Below, one piece after another: positions 22,188 to 34,321 of a DNA stretch of 64,000 nt (positions are counted from its first letter, which is position 1; every line of letters starts with the position of its first letter). A program made the position numbers and the translations under genes. Below the pieces are notes generated by a model. It searched no databases, was not told the DNA's origin, and was given only the letters and a program-made list of their open reading frames with translations. This stretch comes from Diploscapter coronatus (lineage: Eukaryota > Nematoda > Chromadorea > Rhabditida > Rhabditidae): contig OZ038422.1 in the NCBI GenBank assembly GCA_964036155.1, forward strand, positions 68,161,201 to 68,225,200, read 5' to 3'.

Positions 22188-24357
22188 TTATTGATTTTTA
22201 TCAACGGGAATGATCTTCACTTGATAATCTTTTGGCAGAAGGACTGCAGAGAATATCGGATTCAAATCAACTTCCTTATCGACAGGCACGAAAATGTACT
22301 TTTGTAAGAGAGACGAAAATATTATAAACAATTCGAGTCGGGCCAGACTTTCACCTGAACTCAATAATGATTATGGTATTTTTATTCCGAAAAATTGCCT
22401 GCACAAGATCTTTTGCCAATGGAAAATGGAACCAATCTGTCTAGCTTTTCCTAAAAATTGTCTTTCTTTTATTTTGTTATTTTATCTTTAATTCCTACCT
22501 TATTCAGCGACTTTCCATCATCGGTTAGGAACCTATCGGGATGGAATTTTTCCGGTCTTTCGAACGAAGGATCGTTTTTCAAGATCGAATAGATCTGTCC
22601 CCAGACGAGAGTGTCTTTCGGAATGAATGTGTCAAAGAGCATTGTGTTTTCAGTGCCTCAAATGGAAACAAAATAGCATTTTTTGCTACAATAGGTTTAC
22701 ATCTGTGATATCCTAAGACTGGAATCATATTAGAATGTCTTTGAATTTCGTGAATGACGGCTTGTGTGTAGGGCATATTGGTTTTGTCCGCTAAGGAAGG
22801 CAGTCGATCATGGCCCACAACCCGAATAATTTCTTCACGAACTTTCGTCTGGAAATTAAGAATTTAATCTGTGGCAAACTATGAATTAAAGAAAGTTTAT
22901 AAGTTAATTCTTCTTACCTGAATGTCTTGATGTTTGATCATGTAAAGTATATGCCATCTCAAAGAAGTACTTGTCGTCTCCATTCCTGCGACCCAAAAGT
23001 CGGAAGTAGTTGCTATGAGATTTTCTTTGCTAAACGATGAACCACATATTACTGGCAAATAAATTTTGGCATATATACTCAAGTATGGGATTTTTCTGCA
23101 TCTCCTGCATATAGGCATGCACAAAATTTTCTGGATTATCATCCTTGTTGAAGGTCGCAATCTGCTTCTCAACTTCTTCTTCGATAAATGCGTAGTACTG
23201 AAAAATGCTCAAAACGTAACAATTTCGAAGATCACGAACTTTGCTGAAGTTTTGCTCAATTTTCCGATATCCATAATATCCAATTATGGGGAAATATTTC
23301 AGCCATTCGCAGGCTTGTACGAGCAACGCAGGAATTGTCTAGAATAGGTTTTTGACTGTAGTATGTTTGGTTTTTCCTTCTTACTCGAACCATGAAAAAA
23401 TGCTCTTGAAGAATGTTCACAAAATGGACGTATTTGTCCATGTTCTTGTAGCTGTAGTGATAGCCGAAAATGCTCTCGTTTATCACATTACCCACACACA
23501 ACTAAAAATTCGATTTTTTAATCAGATCGTTTTTCAAAATTTACCTGAATAGTCCATCTTGGATCAAATACTTTACCTTCGTAGGTTTTCAATTGCTCCA
23601 ACATCTCAACCACCGAACGCTTTACCTGAAAAGTTGTTCTTAATCGAAAAATAATCTTCCTTACAAAACCTAAGAATAAGAGGTGAGCAAGATTTACCTG
23701 TCCCAGCCTTTCTCATTTGTTTTACCTATTTTCCGTCCCAATTGTAACTAATCGACTCATCCCAATCCGTCTCTATCCCAGAAAAATCGAATTTTGCTCA
23801 CCCCTGCTAAGTATGTTCTATTTTAATTGGTCAAACTAACTTGTTCTTCCATCAGTTGTTTGCCCATCCCAAAGTCTCTAAATATCTTCAGTGCTGTTCT
23901 TCTTTGCTCTCTCCAGATATCTCCGTCCGAAGTTAAAATTCCAGTATTTTTCTTCTTTTGGAACAATGTTTCAGGTGGAGCTTGACTTCGGCCCAAAAAT
24001 TTATCACCTGAACTAAAGACAATTAGATTAATTATGGGTAACTTTAACCTTGAGTCACGAATGCTTCCTTGAAATATTTGTAATTTGTGATAACCACGAC
24101 AGGAAAGGGGAGAAATAGAGTGAAAATTGGGCCATAGGATTCCGATATTTTGTCTAATTGTTCTTGAATATGGTCTGACCCAATCTGAATGCTAACTTTA
24201 GCTGATTGCAACTGAAACAAATCATGGTTACCTGCAATAAATTTCCGATTATGGGCAGCGGCGCTGGACCAGGTGGATAGCGTTGAACATGCTTGCAAAA
24301 TTTTCGAATAAAAAGTGCAGTAATCGCGATGAATGCAATTATAGCAATAATATTCAT
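22188..24357 (-). CDS. Cytochrome P450 monooxygenase, nematode CYP2-clan type
   Basis: Twelve exons, 502 aa, the normal P450 length, all phases consistent. An N-terminal membrane anchor (1-24) is followed by a Pro-rich hinge ([12 protein letters not shown], 30-41). The C-helix has WREQRR. The I-helix reads AGMETT (305-310), with Glu replacing the usual Asp. ExxR is E362/R365 (HEIQR), then HPDRF, then the heme loop [11 protein letters not shown] with ligand Cys 446. It should be an ER-bound haem monooxygenase; the substrate cannot be told. The intron 22398-22355 starts with GC (CAG|GCAATT) and falls inside the heme-loop glycine codon. A 42-base segment at 23239-23198 has GT...AG ends but no stop in frame, so it could be intron or coding; family spacing favours intron. 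ATG directly follows an AATTTAG acceptor. Confidence 0.93.
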
Positions 24358-24370
24358 CTAAATTATGAGA
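24358..24370 (-). promoter_or_regulatory. Probable SL trans-splice acceptor of the P450 gene
   Basis: On the minus strand TCATAATTTAG is followed directly by the ATG of the P450. No upstream exon is seen, so spliced-leader addition is the simplest reading. Confidence 0.45.
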
Positions 24371-24588
24371 TTTTTAGTGCAGTTTTTGGAAAAAAGACGA
24401 TCAGAATTTTGATTTTGATTTCACGATTTTTTAGAATCATAACTTCGACCATTTATGATTAAAAACGACAAACTAAACAAAAAAGTTTTGAACTCGAATC
24501 AATTTAGACGGGTATTGACAATTCACTGCTTGCGACAAAAGTAATTCGATTTACAAAGCGTCAAGAACAAGAAAATTTAAACATTGAC

Positions 24589-24740
24589 ACAGACTTGAGA
24601 AATTTCAAACCGCAGTCAACCGCATGAAAAGAGGACCGTATGTCCTATTGAAAGGCGGAAAGAAGAGTGATCTTTTCTCGATTGGCATGCTATTTCATTT
24701 CATGCGGTTGACTGCGATTAGAAATTTCTCAAGTCTGCGT
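24589..24740. repeat. Foldback element, ~42-bp arms
   Basis: ACAGACTTGAGAAATTTC followed by CGCAGTCAACCGCATGAAA at 24589-24629 returns inverted at 24698-24740. The loop is about 70 bp. It lies in the spacer upstream of the P450 gene. Confidence 0.75.
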
Positions 24741-25142
24741 TGATAAGAAAAAATTGTAGTTCTTCATTTTCAGCACACTAACTACCACTATATATAACAC
24801 AGTCATGTCTTGTCTCAGAACTATGTTTTAAAATATGTTACTTTGTAAATAATTTACCGCACCTACAATGTCAACCAATTTTAATCCATTAAGCAAACCA
24901 TTCCCATGTTATTATTAGTCTACATGCACAATTAGCACAAATTTGTAATCACAAAATCGTCAGAATATTTTCATACGAACATAAAATGTCTTGTAATTAG
25001 GGTATCTATGAAAAACATAAAGATATCAATTGCGGATTTTTTTTGTAAAAGTTACACATAATTTCAAAGCATTTCTTGTTTGAACACATTATAAATCAAT
25101 TAGCCAATCAGTTTAGTCTACTAGCAATTATGATAAAATTGA

Positions 25143-27830
25143 TCAATTATCAGCCCACATCTTCTTTAGACCGTTAAAATATGAATTAGCTCCATCCTTC
25201 TCTAAGTTTTCATGCAACTGTCTCTGCGAATCAATTCGTCGTTTCTCTCTTCTCAGCACTAATGACCAGGCTCCCGTCGCACAAAAACAATATATCGGTA
25301 AGCTCTGAAACTTATCAAATGAATAAATATCCATTAGCATATGGATAGAGAAACTTTACTACATAAGTGAGCATCCATAAGGTGGCCGGATTTTCAATAT
25401 CTTTCTCATGATTAATCAGGATGATGCCACCATAACTATACCAGAAGTATAGGACGATATGAAGAACTGAATATCATGCTCAATGACAAATCATTTGCCC
25501 GTAATTAGTCTTCTTACTTATGTTAGGTATTAGTAAGAGTATTGCTCTATCGGTTTCAATAAAATGCAGCGATCTGTCCAAATTATATCGTGAAATTAAG
25601 AATCTGAAATCATAACAATGCTTTAAATCCTCGTATAAATCGATAAAAATAATCTTACTTATCTACTTTCTGCTGTACTGAATTATAAATCCTCAGAGCT
25701 ATGAACGAAAGTAACGAAGCAATATCAAGGGTAAGGAAACCCTGAATTGTGCCCAATTTATCTCTCAATTATTTTAAACTTTTGAGAATAGCCTACATTC
25801 ATTATCCCTCTGATGCTATCGGCCTTTTTATTAGTTAGAAATGCACAATTATACATGTAGTCATTAGACTGCAGATCGTAGAAGATAGACTTATAACAAA
25901 AATTTATTGATAATATCCACTGAAATTGCGCGATCTTCAAATTTACAATTCGATTTACTAACCGTAATAAGGGTCAAGATGAATGTAATAATACGCGATT
26001 TGTTCAAATATGGAATTAGCCTAGTCAGAAATATGTCTAGTGGAATAGCCAGATATAATAGTGAAAATTCTGAAACTGCTTTTAGTTATTCAATTGCGAG
26101 TTTTTCTCATCATATATCCTTTTAATTTTCCTTTTTGTCGATATCCGAATATTTGAATTATCATGACAAAACTTGAGAAAATTATACTTTATCAAGCATC
26201 ATTTTTCCTCCCAGTAAAATTTTATGGCTTAGTTAATAATTGAAAGCTATGAGTAATTCATATGTTGATTCAAATATATCTGGAAATTTCTAGTTCAGTA
26301 TCTTTTCTTCCTTCCTGTCAAGTTTCTGTTTCTGCGATTGCATTAAGGTAATTAGATATAAGTACGTGGATGTGGTGACATTTTGCCTCTGCACGTTATT
26401 ACGTCTGTCTTTTTCTCCTATTTCATTAGTTGGAATTCGCAATTATCAAATTTTCATATCCAGGTAATGATTATAGTCATACTTCAATTGCTTTTTACTC
26501 ACGTGTATTTGGATATTGTGGAATATTTGAAGACAGAAGACTTACCGCATGAAGTTATCGAGAGAACTCCACGAAAAAGGATGCAAATTCGAACAGGAAC
26601 TAGACGATTACAGTCGACAAAGAGGAATCGCGAAAGGAAGTGATACATCTGAAGTGTAATTGGTTGCTAAAAATATCTCGGAATGAGAAAAGCGAACAGT
26701 TATTCGAGAATTAGATTATTGCGCTAGAAATATTGAATTATTTTCTACTCGGAACTCAGAATAACATTGCATTGAAGCTGAAATATACTTTATTTTGTAA
26801 AGTTGCTCAAAATTTCATCTTAGACTAGAAACGTTTGGTAAAATTCTAAGGCGAATTGTGATAATCATGGTTCGTTCCTCTTCATTCTAATTCCGTGTCC
26901 CTTCTAATAGTCTAGAATGTTTTACATATAAAAATTCTAAACCTCTTCAAACAAATTTAGACTAAATCTAAAAATTTTATCTGTCATGGACCTTGAGATT
27001 ATTATTTTGTGCGCATAAATAAATGCACAATATTTCAAGCTCCAATTTTGGTCGTATTTTCATGATATCCTGCTGGTATTCGATCGCTTACACTAGCATC
27101 AAATTAGAATTAGTCGAAATTCGAAATGTGATTTATATTTTTAGAATTTTAAGTGGGAATGCGAAAGGTGCAATTTGAAAACGACATAATTCGGATGTTT
27201 GTGTGATTCGAGTGAGACATCTCAAAAATCAACTAATATGCTGATTATGGTAAGACGCCATAGAAACCTAATGGTGTTCAGCTATTTTCGGCTAAATTAG
27301 TGTTAAAAGTAATTTTAGATGTCTTTGTGACCTAAAAGTGGAAATAGGTAAATATAATGAACATTTATATTGTAGCTGGATACGAGTACAGTATGATTTT
27401 CATAGAACTAAGCACCTACTTGAATTGCAGAATAAGTCAACGAATATAGATGAATAGTTAGCAAGTAGGTTATCATCAATAACTGAAATTATAAATAGAT
27501 AATCTTTAAAAAGTCTAAACTGAAACGAATATTTCCTTGGGAAGTAGGTCTATATGTTATCTTTTTTCAAATCGTGTCTATCATTTTTTTAAAGAAATAT
27601 TTGACTGAAAGCTTTTAATAAAATCACTCCGATCAAGTTCTTATAAAACTGAAAAGTACCTTTAAATTTGGATGAACGTAGACCTTTTTCTGCAAATATC
27701 GAACAGTGTTCGCGAAATAAATCGCAGCAATGCATGATACAATTTGGATAATTTCAAGCAGAATATATGCCAATGAATCCGTCTGCTTCACCAAATCGCT
27801 GTCTTCTACGGAGCACCAACTTGTATTCAT
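25143..27830 (-). CDS. Seven-transmembrane chemoreceptor, sra-superfamily (sra/srab/srb/sre) type
   Basis: Nine exons: 27830-27660, 27482-27420, 26648-26546, 26069-25963, 25919-25797, 25741-25659, 25603-25518, 25466-25363 and 25304-25143. All phases agree, giving 333 aa. TM1 is about 20-42 (LAYILLEIIQIVSCIAAIYF), then the HPNLK loop, TM2 (LLMITYLLTIHLY), and a Cys-rich TM3 start (DCNRLVPVRICILFRG). Four further hydrophobic segments follow, then SLPIYCF in TM7 and a basic C-terminal tail. The NLK plus CxxLxPxxxC pattern is typical of worm alpha-group serpentine receptors, which act at sensory cilia. The exact subfamily is not assigned. The 771-bp intron between exons 2 and 3 hides two exons missed by simple ORF calling. 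An ATTAG acceptor lies four bases before the ATG. Confidence 0.85.
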
Positions 27831-30800
27831 TATGCTAATAAAAATTTTAAACCTGAAAATAGTTCAAATTGAGTAATTCACTATCAGTTACGAGACGAAA
27901 TGAACGACCATTGCGAACTCAAATGACGTCTACATTCGATCTATTGTCTTGAGTTGTGATTGAAAAATTGAATAAATGAAATGGAAATTGAATTCGACGA
28001 TCTCCGCAGTTTTTGTAAGGGTAACCGAATGACTATACAAAAATTGTTTGAGACATTTCAACAGTAAGATTGAAGAACAATAATAGGTTGCAGGTTGAAT
28101 TTTGAACCTAGAAACATTTTAAAATTACTATTGCTGAAACGCATTAGGTAGATAATGAGATGTTCTATCAAAAGGAAAAGGCAAGAATAGTTGCAAGTTA
28201 ACAGCGAAGCATACATTCGCATCAAGGGGACGTAATGTTTTATTTATCGCTTTATGGGTAAATCTGATGAAATTATCATCGGGAAGTTTTAATTAGTGAA
28301 ATGTAAAGTCGAAAGATTCTGAGAAATGCAAGGCAATAATTATGGTTTGCAAAAACATGTTGATATGAAATATTGCATTCGAACTAGTTCGCTAAAACGA
28401 GATACAGTTGTAATTGGTTTAAAAATAGGTGCAAATTATAATTTTTAGCCTTGCTACTATCATATCGTATCACACAATAAAAAGGAATCGTTGTGATGTT
28501 GAACAGTGCGAATTTCGTTAGACGTAGGAGTCGAGTGAAGAATACATTTTGCACTCAGATTATAGTTTTCAGAATAAACTAACGCAACTACTGAATTGAA
28601 TAGATACAATTCACTGAAAGGCAATAGAGTCGAGGGGAGTTCGAAGGAAAGCAGCCAGACAGGCAGCAGCAGCAGGCAATTGTATGAATTGCATTAACGA
28701 GATAATGTTGTTGACGGTGATTTTACTTTTGCAGGCAGGCAGGAGGAAAAGGTGGAATAACACAGAATGCTTTAGTCTGAAATGATATATGGCTAATGAA
28801 AAGCGAACGAGCTATGTCTGGAATGGCTGAAATGGAAATGAAATGAAACAGCAATGAAGATAGAAAAATAATTTGAATGATCCTGCCAAAGTTATGAGTA
28901 AGAACAATAATTTTGTGAACCAGACTGAGGTTCTGTCACACACATGTAATTAGAGGAAGAGATGTGATTAGATAAGCGAATGCGTAGAGTTTACCCAGAC
29001 GCCATGTTTCAGACATTCAATATTTTACTTATCAAAAAGTAGTAGAACGAAAATTGAACTAAGGTCAAAAATCTAGAGTAATAATTCGCCCAGAATTTAT
29101 CCTATTTTCGAACAATATTGATTTTATGCTCCCGTTCTCAATTTCAGAGGGGGGTCTTACGGTTATGAGATTATCGGATTTATAAAATAAAATAATAATT
29201 AGCGGATTTTGCTCCCACTTTGACAAAATATCACAAATTTTTACAAAAGAGATTATATTGACAGGAGATAAAATTTGAAACGGAAAATATTTCGATTATT
29301 GTCAATGACCGGTTACTTGAGACGGAAGAAAATGAATGAAAATTTGAACGTATAGAAATTAGCGCGTTGTTTGCAATGAATGTATGACATTTCAGCGATT
29401 CCAGGAACGAATTTGATGACATTTGAAATTACGCAATGCATACTTCGTATATGCGAATTTGTGCATCCTTTATTTTGTCTCAAGTGATCGGTCGCTAATA
29501 ATACAGAACGTTCATTTTAATATGTGAAATTATGAAAAATTGTTCCAAATTGGGCATATTCATTTTACCCAATACCTTATAAAATCACCTGCAAAACATT
29601 TTAGGTTGCGTTTAAAATCGTCTATAAAAACTAAGAACATATTCACCTAGAAGCATAATATCATTTTAATTCAATTAAACTTCAATATCACCCATTATCT
29701 GCGTTTCATTGCAAAATAACTTCTTCAGCTTTTCTATTTTTTTTTCTGAATTCTTGCAGTTAATTTTCCTTTTCAAAATTCAACAACAAATATCGCGAAC
29801 ATTTTCAAATAGATTATCATTCATCTCAAGACCTGCGTTATCCTTTGTAGATCCATGAGCAATTTGAAGGCTCTGGAAGGTTGATATTTTCGTGCCTATC
29901 TTTTCCAGCGGTGACTAAGAACAATCTCTCTCATTTCTCGAAATAATATGCTATAATTTCCCTTTCACAATATTCCCGGTTGCGTGGTCTCTCATTGCTG
30001 CCATCTCGTTATTGGTTATCACCTCCCTTCGCCTTCCCTAGTTATGCTTTGATAACTCCCCTTAGAGACCCTGTATAACTATTGCGCATCAAGTTATCTC
30101 AACTTGCATATTTAATATTGTTTCTTTAAAATAACTTCGATATTTGATATATTTAATTAATTATTATTTATAATCTATAATGACAACTATTTTATACTCA
30201 GACGATCTCAATGATTTTGGGCAAGAAGACTCACCCCAACAGATTATTTCTCTAGTCGTAATCTTGATACATATAGCCTAATTGAGGGTTGTTGTTGTTC
30301 CTCTCATATTTGTGAGTATTCAAATAAAGTACTATACTTAGTCTTTGTTATCCAGAACTGTGCTGGGCGGACTCGACAAATATCATGAATCAATGAAAGT
30401 TCGAGGAATGGAAGAGCTGCGAGTAAGATCTGTTTAAGCTATTTCATTATTATCAAATTAAATTATTGCAGCAGAACTTTAAAAAAAAAATTGAAATAAT
30501 CAAGCATTACCATGGCTTGAACGAGCTAAAAATAAAATATGGGAAACTCAAAAATATGCTCTTATACAAATTTTATCTCTGAATTGATGAGTATTAGCAA
30601 AAAGTGTTCTATTTACTTATCTACTTTTATTCGAATTCACTTATTTAATGAGTAAAAATTACAGACATATTTATAGCATAAATAAATATGACGCGCCAAC
30701 ATTCATATAAGGTTGGAAAAGTAAACAAACAGGATATGGCTTATTTATTGTTTGATAATTATTCCATTTTAAACCTATTTTAAATAAATTGTTGATAAAT

Positions 30801-32191
30801 AAAATTTGATTAGACTTGATATTTGTCAAATTCAACCTGATCAGGCTGTGTGTCAGGTGTTGTGTTTCTTTATCTTGTGAGAGGATAAATACGAGGTTTT
30901 TCTTCATCTTTCTCTTCGCCTCTTTCATTCGCATGTGATACTTTTATCTTCCTCAATTCTCCCAGCTAATCTCTATTTCGATCAAGTTTTCGACTTCTTC
31001 CTCTGCTCTGATTTGTGATTAGTGTCAATTCCTGGTTCAGGCAGGTATTTTATTCTTTACTTTTATTGACTTTTCCAAAGCCTCTATGGTCAAAGACCTA
31101 AAAATTGAAACTAAATGATGCACAAATTTGAAGATATAGGATTTGCGTTGCGTCTTTTATATCTGTCGTATAAATCATCTTTTGATTATGTTGAAATGTT
31201 GTTACGTTAAGCTAACCACAAAAAGCCAATTTCCGCGAAATAACATTTCGCCACTTTGTTTTATCTCGAATAGGCGGTCCTCGATAATATCACATCTTTT
31301 AAACTTCGCTCTATCTTTCGCTTATTCGTTGTCAAAACTCGAAAGAAGTCGCAAAATATCTCATTTGTGTAAACATTAAATTATGCGTGCATTTCATCAT
31401 TTATCCTCTCACTTTTCGATAAAGAGTCACTCCCTAGCCATGCAACTCTCTATTCAGTTTTGCTTTTTCCTCGGTCCTTCATTGCACCGTTCTTTCGCGC
31501 AGTCTTTCTCCCCTTCTCATCTCTCAAGATCTTCCCTCTCACTGTATTTTTCTTCCGACAGTCCGAAATCCCCTCGGCTTTCTCAATTTGCTCTCCAACT
31601 CCTCTATCAAACTTCTCCGTTCTAAATTTAATTAGACCTGTCTATCGATCAATAAATGCACAGGATTACAGACAAGGTAACTTGATCAAAATATCTTTAT
31701 TTTTAGAACAGTTCAGCTATTAGCCATAAAGTGCATACCAATAAGTATAACTGAAATGAAGTTGTTTACATGGTTGTATTCACTCTACCCTTGACTAGGA
31801 TATTTTGCATCCACCCGTTCTGCCTCTCTGCTGAAATATCCCTATCCTCTCGCATTTTCGTTGAGCTTTGGCTGTAAGTCAGCTGCTTCTCATTTTCCAT
31901 CATGTTTTTCCCTTTCTCTTTGTTTTGTTTGACCCTTCAACTTCTAGGAAAGTCAGCTCGAATTTGCTTTCTGCAATCATGCACGCTCTGCACATCCAGC
32001 ATTCTCTCCGTAGTTTCGTTCGACAATTGATAGCTTTGTTCTCGAGAAAATCTTGGCAAAAATTCACTTTGGCATATCATATTTTCCAGATTGTTTGTCT
32101 TGCCTTCATGCAATGGCATCCTTGCTATGCATTCGTTTAATAAATTCTAGCAGTCTCACAATTATAGACGATCAACGACTTTTTCCGTGGA
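27831..32191. other. 4.4-kb gene-free spacer
   Basis: Very AT-rich in most of its length, with one foldback element at 29307-29493 and a pyrimidine-rich stretch at 31390-31620 that gives overlapping spurious ORFs. It separates the divergent chemoreceptor and kinase genes. No exon chain was found on either strand. Confidence 0.5.
29307..29493. repeat. Foldback element, also present at 63861-63931
   Basis: The left tip GACCGGTTACTTGAGAC is inverted at the right tip as GTCTCAAGTGATCGGTC. The right arm (29423-29493) is 71 bp and matches 63861-63931, also 71 bp, at roughly 85%. Confidence 0.7.
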
Positions 32192-33903
32192 ATGTCGATT
32201 GACTTGGAGAGTGTTGAAGGATCGAATTCCTCTGGCTGCTCGATCGAAGACAAACTACCCACTAAGAACTGTTTGATCAGAGGAAAAGAGGGACAATACG
32301 CGATTGGACGGAAGATCGCCCAGGGCCGATATGGAGCTGTGTTTGAAGTAATCAATTCATAAATAAACAAAGCTAGACATATTTTCAAAATCATCAATTG
32401 TCGGTAGCCGATATCAGCTGATACCAGCTGATACTTTTGACACGACGTTATTTCGTGCGTGCAGGCAGCTCGCAAAAACGATTATTTTTCCTCGTCGGTC
32501 ATCTCAAAAACTCGCCCTTTGAGAAATTTTGAAGATGCTTCCTCAAACATAATGAATTGGCTGCTGGCTCAAAAATGTGCGGCATTTGGCTTGTGTCTGT
32601 TTGCTTTATGACTTCCTCTTCGAGCGGATTGCAATGGCTCGCAGCTGTCAGAAATGAGTTCTGTGAGAAAAGAGAAGGTTGAAAAAGTTGCTTGACTTGA
32701 TTGAGGAGAGGAATAGAACACGAGAATATGATCGATGGAATGAAATGAATGCCGAAATGCCGATCTGCTCAGGTACTGCGGAAATCTGACGGCAAGAGAC
32801 TCGCCTGCAAACTAGAGGTATGCGAGACGCACTCACATGGACTCGACCAGGACTATGTCATCATGAACAAGGGGGCTAAGAAGGGTACAGACAAAATGCA
32901 GCATGACTAATATGACATCTGGAAATTGCAGGCTGCCAATACCTTATCCATATGTTGGACCGCGGAAAGATCGAGGAATATTTCAAGTTCATCATCATGC
33001 CATTGGTTCGTTTGCGATTGATCGTGCAGGAGAATGTAGTTTGATTTAGCTGGGAGACAATCTGATGTCGATAAAGAACATGTTCGAAGACGGTCGATTG
33101 TCCCTTTCCTCAGGCATCAGACTCTCGTATCACGCTCTGTTCAGTCTCCAGGAGCTTCACAACACACTCCACTTTGTGCATCGGGATATCAAGGTTTTCA
33201 TTTGGATATTGAATTTGGCTGAACAAATTCAAAGTTTTGAAATTCATACAAAATATCAACAATTAAATTTCGCCTAGCTCTGATATTGAGTCAATTTGGC
33301 TAAATTGATAATTTAGCCTTCTAATTTCTGTCTTCCTGCACACTACAATGAACACAACATAAAGCTGATCCTCATCGACTATGGAATTTGTCGATCCTTC
33401 AAGGACAAAAATGGCGAATGGAAGAATCCGAGGGAGAATGTTCCCTTCAGGTTTAGTACTTCTCTGATTCGAAAGTTACGTATGCATCCACTTTAGAGGC
33501 ACCACAAGATATGCGTCTCTTGCTGCTCATTACGGAAAAGAGCAATCCCCCAAGGATGACTTGGAAGCCTGGTTCTACATGATGGTTGAATTCATCAATG
33601 GTCATTTCAATTCCTAGCTATTTTCTGGAATTGAACATTTTAGGAACTCTGCCTTGGTCAGACACTCACAAAGATGACAGAAACGTGGTGAAGGAGTTGA
33701 AGGAGAAAGTCGCCACGAATGAGGGACATCATATGATCATGAAATACTGTCCCCGAGTCGAGTTCCGAAGGATACAGACCTACATTCAGGGCCTGCATTA
33801 TCAGAGCACTCCTGACTACAACTTCCTCTTTGATATGCTTCTTTTGGCTATGAGAAATAATCAGATCACTCTTGAAGAAAAATATGACTGGCAAGATAAC
33901 TAA
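32192..33903 (+). CDS. CK1/tau-tubulin-kinase-like protein kinase (worm-expanded type)
   Basis: Seven exons: 32192-32347, 32773-32884, 32932-33005, 33050-33193, 33317-33450, 33497-33600 and 33644-33903; 327 aa, all phases consistent. The Gly-rich loop reads IAQGRYGAVFEV (first Gly replaced by Ala). The ATP-binding Lys is K65 (LACKLE). The catalytic loop is HRDIKPSNF, with D160 and N165. The magnesium motif is DYG at 183-185, not DFG. The activation segment is GTTRYAS, as in CK1/TTBK, followed by DDLEAWFYM. The key catalytic residues are kept, so it should be active on Ser/Thr. Nematodes have many such kinases, often sperm-enriched; that role is inference. It lies tail-to-tail with the hemopexin gene, 418 bp apart. 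Confidence 0.9.
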
Positions 33904-34321
33904 TTCTCGTCGCAATCTACGAAATTCTTATCAAATATTTATAGCTCAAACATTTTATCTAATTATCCCGACTCCTTTAAATTATCAAAATAACTCTCTG
34001 ACTATACTCCAGTTATTCTAAGATTAAATTCACCATCAAACATCGCAAAAAGAGTCCGTTATAAAGTCCCTAAAATATCCCAGTTATTCAAAAAAATCCA
34101 TACGAGGTATTATTCGGTTGTTAATTAATTGAAAACAGCAATTATGCAATATCTTTCGACGAATCGAAGTTTAATTTAATTTCCAGATTATTAATTGTTT
34201 CTTTAAAAAATAATGTCTCATACCTCGATTCATCCTTCCAAATACACAAGATTAACTAGCCGATCATGCATTTTATTGAAATTTCATTCAAATAAATCTA
34301 TGCATAAAATTGAAAAATACA
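33904..34321. other. Short spacer between convergent genes
   Basis: AT-rich tail-to-tail spacer that should hold both 3' UTRs. Nothing else is seen. Confidence 0.4.

Noticed and set aside
31383..31723. Two overlapping ORFs of about 80-90 codons
   Set aside because: Both come from the same pyrimidine-rich stretch in different frames; no introns, start context or family support.
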